Source: Leuctra nigra
Taxonomy: Eukaryota; Arthropoda; Insecta; Plecoptera; Leuctridae
Direction: 5' to 3'
Length of the DNA: 64,000 bases
Assembly (NCBI GenBank): GCA_934045905.1
Contig: OW203764.1
Span: 33,087,629 to 33,151,628 of the forward strand
Shown here: positions 10,560 through 22,540 of the stretch, piece after piece
Layout: the number at the start of each line of letters is the position of its first letter
How positions within the stretch are numbered: the stretch's first letter is position 1
Notes under the pieces: generated by a model
Databases searched by the model: none
Seen by the model: only the letters and a program-made list of their open reading frames with translations
Told to the model about the DNA's origin: nothing
Program-made: the position numbers and the translations under genes

Positions 10560-12328
10560 CAGTAAGCGACAGGGCAAGTTGGACCCCAGGTATAATTTCC
10601 ACCCCTACTGAACCTTCCCCCACCATGCTACCACGCTGGCGAGCTGCAATCTCGCCGAACAACAAGACCTGTCAAAACAAATTGACATGGGTCGATATCC
10701 AACCACCTCATTAGTTACAAATATTATTTTGATGCGTTTTTGCTCAAAATGATTTAGTTTTTGTCAGATTATTATACTGCCTTAAAATTGAATGTCATAC
10801 CTCTTTTAAATTTAAAAAATGGTCAATATTTGACTAAACTACGGAAAAAGGTGTATCACTGCAAATACAGTTGGAAATTCGATTTGTCGCGGTTTATAGC
10901 CCATAATAAAGTTGCGTTTGTTTGTTTGTTTGTTTCATGAAGTTATATAAACGATCGACCAGACAGTGAATAATTGCTGGATTGTATGACGCAACTCCAA
11001 TTGCATTCATTCAATATTATTGGACAAACATTGATTCTTCAAATCAAAAGTTGTGCATGAATAATTCAAATTATAGTCGCAAATTTTAACAACGAATGAA
11101 GATGAATGAATCGCCGTGTTTCCAAGCAGTTTGTGTGCAGCGTCTGATGATTTTATGTTACAATATACAATTTGAATATCATGTCGAATTTCATTTCGAA
11201 TTCGCTTTAAGCTTAAGATACAGAAATGCCGCACAACGCGGCTGCCTTCACTATCACGTCTTTCACACCAAGTCCAGGATTCTGCTTACGCAAGTTTGCA
11301 GACACTGTCAAAAATAAACGACGCTCTTGGCTTGACACTGGCTTCCCTTTCGATCGAGCACTCAAATATTTGTCGGGCGATTGTTCACGAGCTTAATGGT
11401 CTGCCATGGCGAGTGAAAAACACCCACTGATGCAAATTATTGTCGACAATATCGTCCTCGAGTAGAATCTAAACCCCCAAATTTAATGACAATCAACAAG
11501 AGTCAGCTGTACTAAAAGATAAACATTGGTGATAATATTACCTAAATATCGCTATAACTATTGAGTCATTCAAGATCCGCCGTCACATCCTCATTCCTTA
11601 GCAATGATCAGATATTAGACCATCTTGCAAGATAAAACTTTATTTACCCCAAAGAAACTAATAAATTAGCTGTCAAATTATTACGTTTCTTTGATGATGT
11701 ATTTGAACATCATGATATTCAAATTGTGTATTGTAACATAAAATCATCAGACGCTGCACACAAACTGCTTGGAAACACGGCGATTCATTCATCTTCATTC
11801 GTTGTTAAAATTTGCGACTTTAATTTGAATTATTCATGCACAACTATTGATTTGAAGAATCAATGTTTGTCCAATAATATTGAATAAATGCAATTGGAGT
11901 TGCGTCATACAATCTAGCAATTATTCACTGTCTGGTCGATCGTTTATATAACTTCATGAAACAAACAAACAAACGCAACTTTATTATGGGCTAAACCGCG
12001 ACAAATCGAATTTCCAACTGTATTTGCAGTGATACACCTTTTTCCGTAGTTTAGTCAAATATTGACCGTTTTTTAAATTTAAAAGAGGTATGACATTCAA
12101 TTTTAAGGCAGGATAATAATCTGACAAAAACTAAATCATTTTGAGCAAAAACGCAACAAAATAATATTTGTAACTAATGAGGTGGTTGGATATCGACCCA
12201 TGTCAATTTGTTTTGACAGGTCTTGTTGTTCGGCGAGATTGCAGGTCGCCAGCGTGGTAGCATGGTGGGGGAAGGTTCAGTAGGGGTGGAAATTATACCT
12301 GGGGTCCAACTTGCCCTGTCGCTTACTG
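10560..12328. mobile_element. Foldback element with ~620-bp terminal inverted repeats (TA target)
   Basis: Left arm 10560-11183 and right arm 11711-12328 are inverted copies with only scattered differences. The ends read CAGTAAGCGACAGGGC and its complement, and TA lies on both sides (10558-10559, 12329-12330), as in Tc1/mariner-type insertions. The 527-bp spacer (11184-11710) encodes nothing recognisable. Transcription through it would give a long double-stranded hairpin. The superfamily call rests only on the ends and the TA. Confidence 0.85.
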
Positions 12329-12330
12329 TA

Positions 12331-13089
12331 GGTAGATTTCAAATCGGACCAATAGGAACAGAGACGCGGATCTCAGTGAGCCACGTGTTTACGCCAGTAT
12401 AAAAGGAAAATGCAGCATGGAAGTCTTTGTCAGTTGTCCAGCTCAGTTCTGCGGTACGCCACGTGTTCTCCACAGTCAGTGGAAATAACTTAGTTTCATT
12501 TGAGTACGGCAGTCGCTGCAATTTGAACCACTTGAAATAATTTAACCTACGATAAACTCAAACCAGTAAAATCAAATTAAAATGAAAGTGAAAGTGTAGA
12601 ATACACGCTAGTTACAAGTGTTTTTTGACAAATCATCGAATAAATTCTACTGAACGATTAATACGAGCTTGTCGTATGTGGAAAACTTAATTTCCACATC
12701 CTGCCTACATACGTCATCATCGAGCGCTTTGTCTGACGACAAGGACGACTTCAACGTCGACGTCGAGACGACCTGATTCAGCCTGCGAGAATTTTACAGG
12801 ATAGTAACCTGGCACTATCTTGTAACACCGAAGTCTCCCTGTAAAGGAGCAAGCATCTCAACGACGCTGTCAACTATCCACGTCGAGTTAGTGTGACCTG
12901 GAGGTCATACTAATCGCCTACAACTACGCGGCTTGACCAGTGGTCATAAATCGTCACGGTGAAAGGGTTCACTGTCAAACATCAAGCACATTACGTAAAG
13001 TTGAACGAACATTGAATATCAACTGTCACCACTGTTTATTTATCTGTCATTACAATTGCAAACTTACATCACATTAAAAGAACTGTTAA
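12331..13089. other. Non-coding, possible old promoter or LTR-like sequence
   Basis: No coding gene is supported. A TATA-like GTATAAAAGG occurs near 12398 followed by GC-richer sequence, which could be a promoter remnant of a mobile element. I could not find a matching second LTR or a primer-binding site. Confidence 0.3.
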
Positions 13090-14895
13090 AATAAGTTGTC
13101 TCAATGTATGCTTTACCCTGAACGATCCCGAAGGTTACAAGCCATTCGTATACACATACAATATTATAACTCTTATACACTACGTTTCCTTAACCAATCC
13201 ATACATCTTGATTTTAAACAATTTACACTTTCAACAGACCTTACATCAACAGGCAAACTATCGTATATCCTCGACCCTTCATTAAATACAGACCCTTTCC
13301 ATTTATTACTTTTGAAAAACCTCAGAACGCTATTTCCTTTCAATGCTCCCCTGGTATAAATTGTGTGCAGCTCATTAACTGATTGAAACTTTTTACTGAG
13401 ATACTCTGGCATCCTGCCTGTTTTGATTTTATAGATAAAAGCTAATACTAACAATAATTGAGCGAGCGTAGGGAGCGTCACCACGGTACTCTTACGGCAC
13501 TTTCTCTGTGTGTTTTTTTTTTTTTTTTTTTTTTGTGTTCACTGCCCAGGTCAAACGGCACAACCAATCGATCTGAAATTTTGCACATATACTAACGTAA
13601 TCTATGCGGTCCCTGGGATCGTTTTTGAACGGGCTCATGTGATTGGTTCAAATTGTAAAAAAAATATCTTTTGATTGGTAGTTCCGATCAATTTGAAATT
13701 TTGACAAGTCATGGCGACCAACATAATTCCCAATCTTACAAAGTTTCAGCCAAATCCTCCCATTGGTTAAAATTTAAAAAATCTTTTATGTTATTTTTTA
13801 AATTTAAACTTGAACCGTATGACTGATCAACTTAAAACTTTGCATGGTCATTGGGACTAACATTATCTGCATTTTTGACAATTTTCAGACTAATCTATGT
13901 TTCAATCCAAAAGTTCTTGACGTTTTACGGACATTTTGCGTGTTGGCTGTCAAATTTCTCGAAAATGTTGATCACGGCTACTTCGACTCTTTATAGTTCC
14001 AAGGTAGTTAGAGTAGAAACTTTCAAACGTATGAAACTGATATGACCATTCAACAGATCGATCTAATATTGTGTAAGTACACACACTTTTATCATATGAG
14101 TGGTCCCAGGTCTATTTTTTTTTAAGAGATCCTGTGATTTTTGAATATTAACGAGGAACAGTTCAATCAGAAAGGTTCAAAAGGTTCAAGCTTTGCATGG
14201 TTATTGGGACTAATGTTTTAGGAAAATTTTGATATTTTTATACTTGAGTCTGACGAAATTCAAGAATTATTGGCTTTTAATGATATTTTCGATAGACATA
14301 ATTTCGGTTCGAGGTGTTGCGCCTGTCCGTGCTCGCTCATCAACGCGTTACACAGAGCGTTTTCCTAGTATAGTGTCACTGACACTTAACCATCCTAATG
14401 TATTAAACATTAATTGCACTCTGGTCTTTTTCTTGCATCTCATTATGCATCGCATGGCTTTGTTCTGTAGCACTTGGAGTCTGCAGATATCATTTTTGTA
14501 CGCTTGGAACACCACTGTTGCACCGTATTCAAAGTGTGGCTTGATTATCGTATTATACTCTCTTGTCCACATAGATAACCTCCCTCCTATTCTTCTCAAA
14601 TAGCCAACCTTTTTTATAATTTTATTTACCATGTATTCCATGTGTGCCTTGAAATTTAATTGATCGTCCAACAATATACCTAAATATTTAAACTCACCAA
14701 GCAGTTCAACTTCTTCAGATTCAATTACAATTTTTAAATTACGGTCTACAGTTTTGATTTTACAATTACGGTACTTGCCTACACCAATAAACATAGCTTT
14801 AGACTTTGTAACATTAAGTTTAAGTCTATTTACATACAGACACTCATCTATGTTTCCTAGTTTCCTATGTTCATTTGTTTTCCTTACCGGCATAA
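13090..14895 (-). mobile_element. Non-LTR retrotransposon RT 3' half, split by a Helitron-like repeat
   Basis: On the minus strand, 14895-14369 encodes the thumb-side region of a jockey/CR1-like reverse transcriptase (NRLKLNVTKSKAM, EFKYLGILLDDQLNF, IIKPHFEYGATV). 13457-13173 encodes its C-terminus (LAFIYKIKTGRMPEYL, DSLPVDVRSVESVNCLKSR). Deleting 13458-14368 joins the two in frame (WLSVSDTI continues directly into LLLVLAFIYK). The palm domain and everything upstream is missing, so it is a dead 5'-truncated copy. Confidence 0.85.
13458..14368 (+). mobile_element. Helitron-like non-autonomous element, family H1, copy A
   Basis: The 911-bp insert runs from TTGAGCGAGCG to TTTTCCTAG inside a reverse-transcriptase reading frame. 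It sits between A (13457) and T (14369) with no target duplication. Its exact removal restores the reading frame, which fixes both borders. CTAG at the end, a nearby stem (CGCTC/GAGCG) and A^T insertion fit Helitrons. The 5' end starts TT rather than the canonical TC. Related ends occur at 54979-56235, 62410, 16803 and 17572. Confidence 0.75.
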
Positions 14896-15189
14896 ATTTT
14901 AAATTAAATGTGATTGAAATTGGAGATTTTAACCATAGCCTCAGATGGGAGACGCGGGAAACTGACACATTTTTATCATTTATTTTTTTCTGCCCTATAG
15001 ATTTTTTTTAGAAAACTGATAACATGTTCTTTGAATGGTAATCAAGCAATTGAAATCGTTAAAAACATATGACACCGACTTTATTACTGAGATATTTAGA
15101 TATTAGAAGGTAATTTTACCGAAAAATGAGGAGATATTTGACCATGATTCACGCCTCTTAGTCTTCTTCAACCTGGCAACATTGACATT

Positions 15190-15575
15190 ATGAATAATCG
15201 ATCTACCGTACCTCAAGGTACGCACATTACACGTTTACTTGTTTGACATCTGCCCTTTGGTGGAACCAGGGGAGGCAAAGGGTGATTTTTGGGTGATTTT
15301 AACGTGTTTCATTATTTTGTGGGCCAGTGAAAGATAATTACAATCAGTTTGCACGTTTGAATGTAGGTTGACATATGCAATTTTATTCACACTTTTTTTT
15401 GTAAGGGCATTACCCTGAAAACTAAATTTTCAACATTTTGGAAACTGGGGGGGGGGGGGGGAATTATTCAAAATAGTTTTCATGACAGTCAATCTCTTCG
15501 TAATAAAAAGTTGTTCATGAATATGCCATCAGGTTGATATATTTTTTGTTTACAACCTGTTTTATTTATAAAATT
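15190..15575. repeat. Dispersed repeat, copy 1 (partner at 59490-59870)
   Basis: About 380 bp from CAAGGTACGCACATTACAC to ACAACCTGTTTTA matches the right half of the inverted-repeat element at 58825-59946, with a G run replacing a shorter G tract. No reading frame is shared, so it is a mobile-element fragment. Confidence 0.8.
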
Positions 15576-15589
15576 GTTTTTCTTGTGCC

Positions 15590-15740
15590 TTGAAGAGGCC
15601 AGTCGGACGACTGGCGAAACGTCGGCAAAACCGAATTATGTCACTGTTCATATTATATATTATAGACATAATGCGGTTATCTGCTACGTTAAATCGTTCA
15701 TTTATACCGACGTTTCGGCTGGTATCCACCAGCCCTTCTC
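15590..15740. repeat. Convergent hairpin + GAAACGTCGG motifs
   Basis: The plus strand at 15599-15624 forms a 7-bp stem (CCAGTCG/CGACTGG) followed by CGAAACGTCGG. The minus strand at 15738-15705 forms a similar stem (GGCTGGT/ACCAGCC) followed by GAAACGTCGG. Such hairpin-GAAA-CGTC modules recall half of a hammerhead ribozyme in Penelope-like elements, but the CTGATGA box is not present. Probably a repeat remnant. Confidence 0.4.
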
Positions 15741-16489
15741 TAAACGCTATTAGAGAACATCACTAGCCGTTTGGCTGCAAATTATGTAACTAGATGTGGG
15801 GCCCCCACAACCCCCTGCATCCTCCTACGCGCATGCGCCTTTGGTACCCTACGCGATTCAGACACTCAAGGACCCAGGACTGCCTTACTCCTAACTAAAA
15901 GCTCCACGGGTGTATAATTTTCAACCTCTTGATACCGGACTATGATGTGGTATTTGTTTTTACATTATTTTAGATAGGTATCAAACTCATTTTAGTCCAA
16001 AATGGATTTACGTGGTCCTGATTCTTAGCCATCGATGAGAGTGTATGAGCCGTACGACTTGACTGGGTGGCGCGGCCGCTCCACCATATTATAAACATAT
16101 TTTCTAATTTAAATTGTTTACTAAATTGTTTGAACAATCCAGCGTATTTAGCCAGAGGAAATGGAATGAACAGAACAAATCGATTTATGTCGTACGTGCT
16201 GCCGGCCAGTCAAGTATGAACACAATATCGTGAGCTGTGGCTGTTCTCATGGATGTCATGTTCACTCAATAATTGTTCCAACTTTTCCAGTATAAATATT
16301 TTACAACGTTCTGACTTCAATAGTTTCCTATGTCTACTAAATAATTATGGGGTCATTAACATGAAACATTTATTATTTATACAAATTGTAGTGCTTTTTC
16401 AGTCACGGGTAATGTGTCTAACTTTTAGTACTGCATTTTAACAAAAAATCAATTTTAGATTGAATAGATGGAATTAATTTTTTCAGTAG
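15741..16489. other. Upstream region of the gustatory receptor
   Basis: No gene is seen. A minus-strand terminus of repeat family H2 (GCGGCCGCTCCAC hairpin with CGTACGACTTG) lies at about 16025-16083. The remainder is AT-rich and could contain the receptor promoter, but I see no clear motif. Confidence 0.45.
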
Positions 16490-16549
16490 GCGTGTAGACT
16501 CCGACAGGTCAAGTTGTGTGAAACTGTTTTGATCTCATCTTCTAATAAG

Positions 16550-19500
16550 ATGCAGTCTGTACTTGGACCAGCAATATCAGATGGAAACGCGGGCATGATG
16601 GCCAACAGAAAGAATCAGCTATTCTTCTTCGAGACAAATACGGAAACGAGAGATTTTGATAAACAAGATGAGACAAGTTCTGATAGCTTCAAATCCAGCT
16701 ATTTGCACGAAGAAATGGGCTCTATCGTGTATAGGTTGAGGTTCATAGGCCTATTGCCACTGAGGATCACCGATTCAGGTACCTACCGATATTTCTTCGC
16801 ATGAAAACGCTCTGTGTAACGCGTTGATAAGCGAGGCTGTATGTATGCATATTAATACGCAGTGTGAGAGTTGCTGTTGTAAAGAATGATTTGCTACTTC
16901 CATTTTACCGAAATACGCAAGGTCACATTGTGTTTCCGATCGGGCTGAAATTTTGCATGCATACTACTAATATCATTCTTCAATCGTTTATAGTTTTTGA
17001 GCGCTGCTCCTTTATTGGTTCAAAATTAAAGTAGCCTATAAGTCATATCGCTTGATCTATCCAATTGAAATTTTCCGCATTATTTGAAATCCATCGATGG
17101 TTCAAATATAAAAAAAATATCTCCTGATTGGATGATCAGATCAATTTGAAATTTTGTTATGTAAGACATTATCAACATTTTATCAACTTATACAAAAAAT
17201 ATCTTTCGATTGGTCGAAAATCAAAATGTTCCGATTAAGTTCAAATTTTGCATGGGCATAAGACTACAATTTTCTCTTATTTTACAAGTTTTCAGTCGAA
17301 TTAATAGAGAATGTATGTATTTATTGACATTTTTAACTGCAAAATAGATGACAGAAGAGATGGTATTGATCGAAACTTAGATCTGTTTTCTTTGCAACCA
17401 GATTGTAAAAATGACAATTGTCAATTTCAATGAAAAACAGGTACTTTTATGTTGATTGGTGGATCGTATTTTAATTCAATATGGATGATTTCTGTGCGTT
17501 ACAAAATTCTGTTTGGAAATGTTGCGCGTATCGGTGCTCGATCATCAACGCGTTACACCGAGCGTTTGCTTAGTTTATGATATAAAAAACTGTATTCACT
17601 TATTTACTCAATTCATTCTAAAACTCTCCGAGGGCACTGATAGGCTTGCATGGGTAGTTATTCTATAACTTTAAAATTTCGTATTCGGCCCTAATACGAT
17701 TCGGTGCAATGTTAATCCATTCGGACCGAATTCGGAATTTTAGAGTTATAGAATAACTGCCCTGGAATCATCAGTACATATCCAAGCATTCTCTCCGCCC
17801 ATATCTATTGTTAAAAAAGCTAAATCATAGCGTGAACGTTTCATGGAACTTGATCGTTTCACAGGAACTCTACGAATATCGAGTTAATCGTATTTTATTC
17901 GAACTTCATATTTCAATAAATGAAACAGGGACGAAAGTAATATTCGAGTTATTACATGTAAATTATATGTGTGTGGATCATAAATCATATGTAATGGAGA
18001 TTAAAGGTCTCTATCTTTCTCAAGACATGAAAGAATACAATAAAATTATTTAAAATTATTACATTTGGTGGCAGATGTGGGATACCATAATTTAATAATT
18101 TACACAGATGGCCATTTCAGAAGTAAAGAGCAATCTGTTGGTGATATAGATAATTAAGTATTGCCTGGGTAAAGTTTATTCAACTTCAAACTTCCGGTAC
18201 AAATTATCAAAGAAAAAGGTTTGTCTATTGAGCGAGCGAGGCGAGCGACTCCTTTTTGGCTCTTTTGGCACGGACCTCTGTATTTTCTGTTACTGAGGCT
18301 ATACAGGTCACAGGCTATACAGTCCTGGAACCTATTTGATCAGCCCTCGTATGTGCAGAACCGATTGATCAAGCAACCGTTGCTAGTGTGTATTGGGCTT
18401 GACGTATGTAATAAAGGAGTGGAGCGTCAGCTGTGTTCTGCGCCGTCCATCTACTGCCTCTGCTTCTACGTCGCCTGCATCCCCTTGATGATCAACATGG
18501 CGTACGACCACGCTGTGTCCATGGTCACGTGTCAGTCGTTCGACAAGGCGCTCTTCTCGCAGCTGTTCATCGCCATGTTGGTACCCTTCACTCTGGTGCC
18601 ACTCTCATGGTGGTTCGAGGCGGCCAACTTGGCGGACTACTTCAATGAATGGGCTCGTTTCCAGGTAAACCGTTTGCAGTGGTAATAGAGATTCGAGCCA
18701 TAAAATTCACTCGCATAATAATTCAGTTTCTATCATTTATATGTAGCTAGATAGTTAGGTTGGTAGTTATGTATTGAGCGAATGTAATTTTTCCAAACAT
18801 TGACGTCAAATAACTTTGGGAACTCAGTAGTTCTTCTCACCTAAAGAAACTAGACCGACACTTCCGCCACCCCAACTTCCCAACACAAGGATAGTGCGTC
18901 AACTTCCTATGCTGCCAATGTTAATATTTTTTGAATCACAAACAAGTCCATCGGAATGACTCCCGTCAGCGCCATCTTCCACGTGACAATGGAAATAAAT
19001 GAACAGTCGATGGCTCAGTCTATACATATCGTCATTATTCGTATAGTAAACGCATTAAATACGTAAATAGTAGTTAAAATATATATTTTTTATTTATAAA
19101 TATAAACGTATATAATAAATATCTGTCGCCCGTTTCCAACACAATGTCGGGTTGGGGGGTGGAATTCCACCATCAATTTTACAATTTTGGGCCTTCACTT
19201 CAGTGATGTCGGGTGGCCGTTATATCAATATTTACATATTTTTATATTATATACGTAACGAATAGTTCTCTCAAGTCCCACCAACAAAGCGTTTCAGGAG
19301 CGCTGCGATTCGTCATTACAATTTTAGAACGATTCTTATTGGCCATTTGAGATTGCGAAAATCTAGAAGTTGACACTCAATCTTTGTGGTGGGGTGGGAG
19401 AAGTGTAGATCTAGTCTCTTAAGTTTTCTTCTGCTGTTCTTGCAGCGCTCATACCTGGCCGTGACTGGTCTCTTTAGTTTTCTTCTTCTGTTCTTGCAGC

Positions 19501-22500
19501 GCTCATACCTGGCCGTGACTGGTGGTCGTCTGGCGCTGAACATCAAGTCATGCTGTCTGACTGCACTACGCCTGCAGTTGGTGATCTCCTTGGCCGTGTG
19601 TTGCTACTTCATTCTAGTCTCGGACGACGTGACTCGTTATCAACTACCCACGACTTTCTTCAACTGCTGCCTGTTTTTTCTCACCACACAGTTGTTCAGT
19701 CAACTCAACTCTCTGGCTTTTATTAATGCAGGCAAAGCGTTTACTAAGAGCTTCAAGGTTCGTATGAGATTACACTCATTGAATGCTGGGCCGGAAGGAC
19801 CATATTGTAACCAACACTTTTTTAAAAATAGTTTTTTTGTGGAATAACCATGCTAAGTCTATCCACTGCCACCTTAAAATTTTGATTTTTAAAAAATGTT
19901 GGCATTATATTAAATGAACATGAATGTTGACGGCCATGGAAGAATCTTGAATGTGATTCTAGATAGCCGACGGTGCGAACTGCATTGTGTCACCAAAACG
20001 ATTAATTCATTTAAATAAAAGCAAGAAAAAAAAACTGGTGCATGATGGATAATAAACGAAAGTAATTGATGAACTCGGAGGAAAAAGTATACACACAGAA
20101 AGGGTACTGAAATATTACCCTTTCCAAATAAATAAGTGTTTGTAATAAATGTTATGTTCAGGTAGGTACCCATTTATTGAATGAAACCTACATAACATCC
20201 ATATATCTTCAAAACCAAGTTATTGCGATAATATGGCCTTGAAATAGTTTTTGACTAATTATTAAAAATAATTAAATTGTTGGTTACTTCAGGCCCAGCA
20301 TTCAATTATGGAACACGCTCTGGAGGCCAATTCTTGAGATTCACGTTTTGAACCCGTTAACGTTTTCATTGTTTAAAACTTGAAAAAGTTTACGACTATA
20401 GGCCTTCAGCCTATAACATTTTCAGGTTTATACAATGCAAAAGTAAAACGGGGCAAGACTGATCTGCACTGACTGCGATCACGTATAACTTGGCTCTACA
20501 CACGATCGACAACTCTTATGAGAGATTAGCATGGACTCGACTTTGTAGTCGATCGACTATGACGTGTCAACGTTATTCTTCTGTTGACAAAAGTTACACG
20601 ATCCCCTTGCTGATGCCACATCTACACAGCAAGTTTCACTGATTTCATTTATGATTTTTATCCCAGCTGGACTTTGAGAGTCGGCTCTCTGCAGAGTTAG
20701 TCAGCGAATACAAGCTGCTCTGGATGCAGCTCAGCTCCTTGACCAACCAATGGAGCTACGCGATGTTCCGAACATACGGCATTTACTTGCTGGTCACTCT
20801 CTGGTTCATGACCTCGACAGCTTACGGCATTATGGTCACCATTCAGACCCAAGACTACAACCGATTGGCATCGTTCGTTCTGATCACCGTGCTGAATGGC
20901 ATTCCCTACGCCAAAATAGCAGATATGGCTCATTGGATCCCTGTGCATGTGAGTATAGTGAGCAAGCATCATGCATGAGGACCGGTTGCTAGGCTGATTA
21001 TATCATTGTGAGGAAACAAAGTATACAAAGTAATTGGCAGCACGCGATGTTACATTTTATGTGTCAAAGATGTCTATGGATGAATATTTCGTATTAATAT
21101 TTTCTTAAATACGTATCTTTCATTCATATGTATCTACGTACAAAGATACTAACCATCCTATGTATTGGATTGAATGACAGTTAGATGGGCCCCGTCAGAT
21201 TTGTTTATCCCGTATGTATCCTTTCGGTTGCTATGCAACATTTTCTCGTGAAAGTCTAAATACATTATTTTGTTGATCATAAGGGAGGTTTTGTGAGAAG
21301 TCGACCAATGGGGCCTGGTCAGGGGAGTCCAAGTGGGATGGCCAGGCCTGAATGGGTTCGGTCCGGTGGGACCAGATTCGGGGGGACAGTAAATTCAAGA
21401 GAGGTCATAGGTAGGTCGACCCTGGCTGCGCTTTGTCTGCGCTTTGTTCGGCTGCGCACCACTGACCTGTCCGACAAGGGTAACCCTTACATATGAGCAT
21501 ATGCTCGCCGGCTTAGCTGTACTGGGTCACAACACTGAACAACTCCTCCAATGTTTCAGATTCGAGACGACATTCAAACCGAGCTGAACAAAGTCTCGCC
21601 GTCCAAAGTCAGCGCGTTAGTTTACGAAGAGGTAAGTGACGTCATGCACAATGATTATTGATTATTATACATCAATTAACCTAATAGTGTTATGAGTACA
21701 GTGAAATATTAAATCCATCTGCTCAAAATGTCTGACATAAACTCAATATCATTGAGCTTGTGGAATAACCATGTAGATGTGAAGTTTCTTTAAAAGAATC
21801 TATTTGGAATAGAGAAATTTGAGAAATAAATATAAAAGTGTGCCTACAAGTACATAGGACAAATATTAATGTGTGGAACTTTCAATATCATCTTGACATT
21901 GATAATAGATGCTAATAATAAGTAAATATAACGGATTTTTATACTTTGAGCACAGCCGTCTGTACACTCGTCGTTCGTTCCTCCTCCTCGTGAGCTGCCT
22001 GTCGTCCGAGTAAAAATTGTAGTTCCAAACCTGCCGTCCCGGGAAGGGGTCACTACCGTCGCGCATTTGAATAGCCAAAGCGACGGTGGAGACCCCGGGA
22101 AGGGCAGGTAGGTTTGGAACTACAATTTTTACTCGGACGACAGGCAGCTCACGAGTGTACAGACGGCTGTGACTTTGAGTAAGTGATAACTCAAAAATAA
22201 TTTTCATGTACACGCACATTGTTGTAAAACCAACTCGTAATTTAACTCGTTCAAATGTGGTTGTTATGATTAGATCCAGTCGTTCCTCGGAGCCACAACG
22301 TGTAACGCCTCTTGCTGGTCGTTGGGCGGATTCATCCCAATGAATCGCGAGCTTCTGCAATCAGTAAGTAGCCGTACATGTACTTATACTTGTACATCTG
22401 CACTCGACATGACCTCCTGACACGACCTGTTGCAGACGGGAGCCATCGTCGTGACGTACGTCATCGTGTTGATCCAGTTTCATCTCAGTCTGCCGGGAAA

Positions 22501-22540
22501 CCTGGCGCAGCAGAACTCAACGCTCACAGACAATGTGTAG
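16550..22540 (+). CDS. Gustatory receptor (7-TM chemoreceptor), seven exons
   Basis: Modelled exons: 16550-16778, 18387-18664, 19500-19757, 20667-20948, 21560-21631, 22274-22363, 22436-22540 (stop TAG). All splice sites are GT-AG, phases match, and the chain gives 437 residues, usual for insect Grs. The N-terminus has YRLRFIGLLPLRI, like the segment before helix 1 in Grs. Helical stretches follow, then EYKLLWMQLSSLTNQW and YGIYLLVTLWFM. The last exon has the family hallmark TYxxxxxQF (TYVIVLIQF). The final three introns are phase 0, as usual in Grs. It would be a ligand-gated cation channel in taste neurons; the ligand cannot be inferred, though the LW..LS..T...A...YG pattern recalls the CO2-receptor side of the family. 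Exon 3 has a duplicated acceptor. Exon 2's start is the least certain: its acceptor TTGCTAG is weak, and a repeat terminus lies just upstream. Confidence 0.85.
16803..17575. repeat. H1-family Helitron-like fragments in receptor intron 1
   Basis: A minus-strand terminus (AAAACGCTCTGTGTAACGCG) starts at 16805, just after the exon 1 donor. A plus-strand terminus (CAACGCGTTACACCGAGCG then CTTAG) ends at about 17570. The sequence between shares the GCTGAAATTTTGCATGCATAC-type body of copy A. Head-to-head arrangement suggests nested or rearranged copies. Confidence 0.65.
17655..17766. repeat. Small inverted-repeat element
   Basis: AGTTATTCTATAACT at 17657 and its near-complement AGAGTTATAGAATAACT at 17741-17757 enclose about 70 bp centred on CGGCCCTAATACGATTCGG. 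A similar core (CACCGAATCGTATTCGG) recurs near 60640, so this is a dispersed MITE-like repeat. Confidence 0.6.
19392..19522 (+). repeat. Tandem 54-bp duplication of a splice acceptor
   Basis: Two copies of a 54-bp unit each contain the polypyrimidine tract (TTTTCTTCT.CTGTTCTTGCAG) and the first bases of gustatory receptor exon 3 (CGCTCATACCTGGCCGTGAC). The acceptor AGs are at 19445 and 19499. Because 54 is 18 codons, use of the upstream AG would add 18 residues in frame (starting RSYLAVTGLFSFLLL) and no stop. Confidence 0.93.
21270..21400. repeat. G-rich dispersed repeat, copy 1
   Basis: Sequence around GGGGCCTGGTCAGGGGAGTCC matches 29535-29640 (GGGGCCCGGTCGGTAGGAGTCC), including the upstream TGATCATA.GGAGGT and downstream GGTGGGA blocks. 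It lies in a receptor intron; the partner lies in a protease intron. The element type is unknown. Confidence 0.65.
21951..22171. mobile_element. 221-bp foldback MITE, 8-bp target duplication
   Basis: Ends CACAGCCGTCTGTACACTCG and the complement enclose a nearly self-complementary element with about 90-bp arms. ACTTTGAG is duplicated exactly at 21943-21950 and 22172-22179. Eight-base duplication suggests mobilisation by a hAT transposase. It lies in intron 5 of the gustatory receptor. Confidence 0.92.

Noticed and set aside
12339..12521. LTR retrotransposon promoter
   Set aside because: A TATA-like motif is present, but no paired LTR, primer-binding site or polyprotein was found.
18221..18386. 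N-terminal start of the gustatory receptor at 18221
   Set aside because: This stretch starts with an H1 repeat terminus (ATTGAGCGAGCG); an exon at 16550-16778 gives a better N-terminus, and a phase-matching acceptor exists at 18386.
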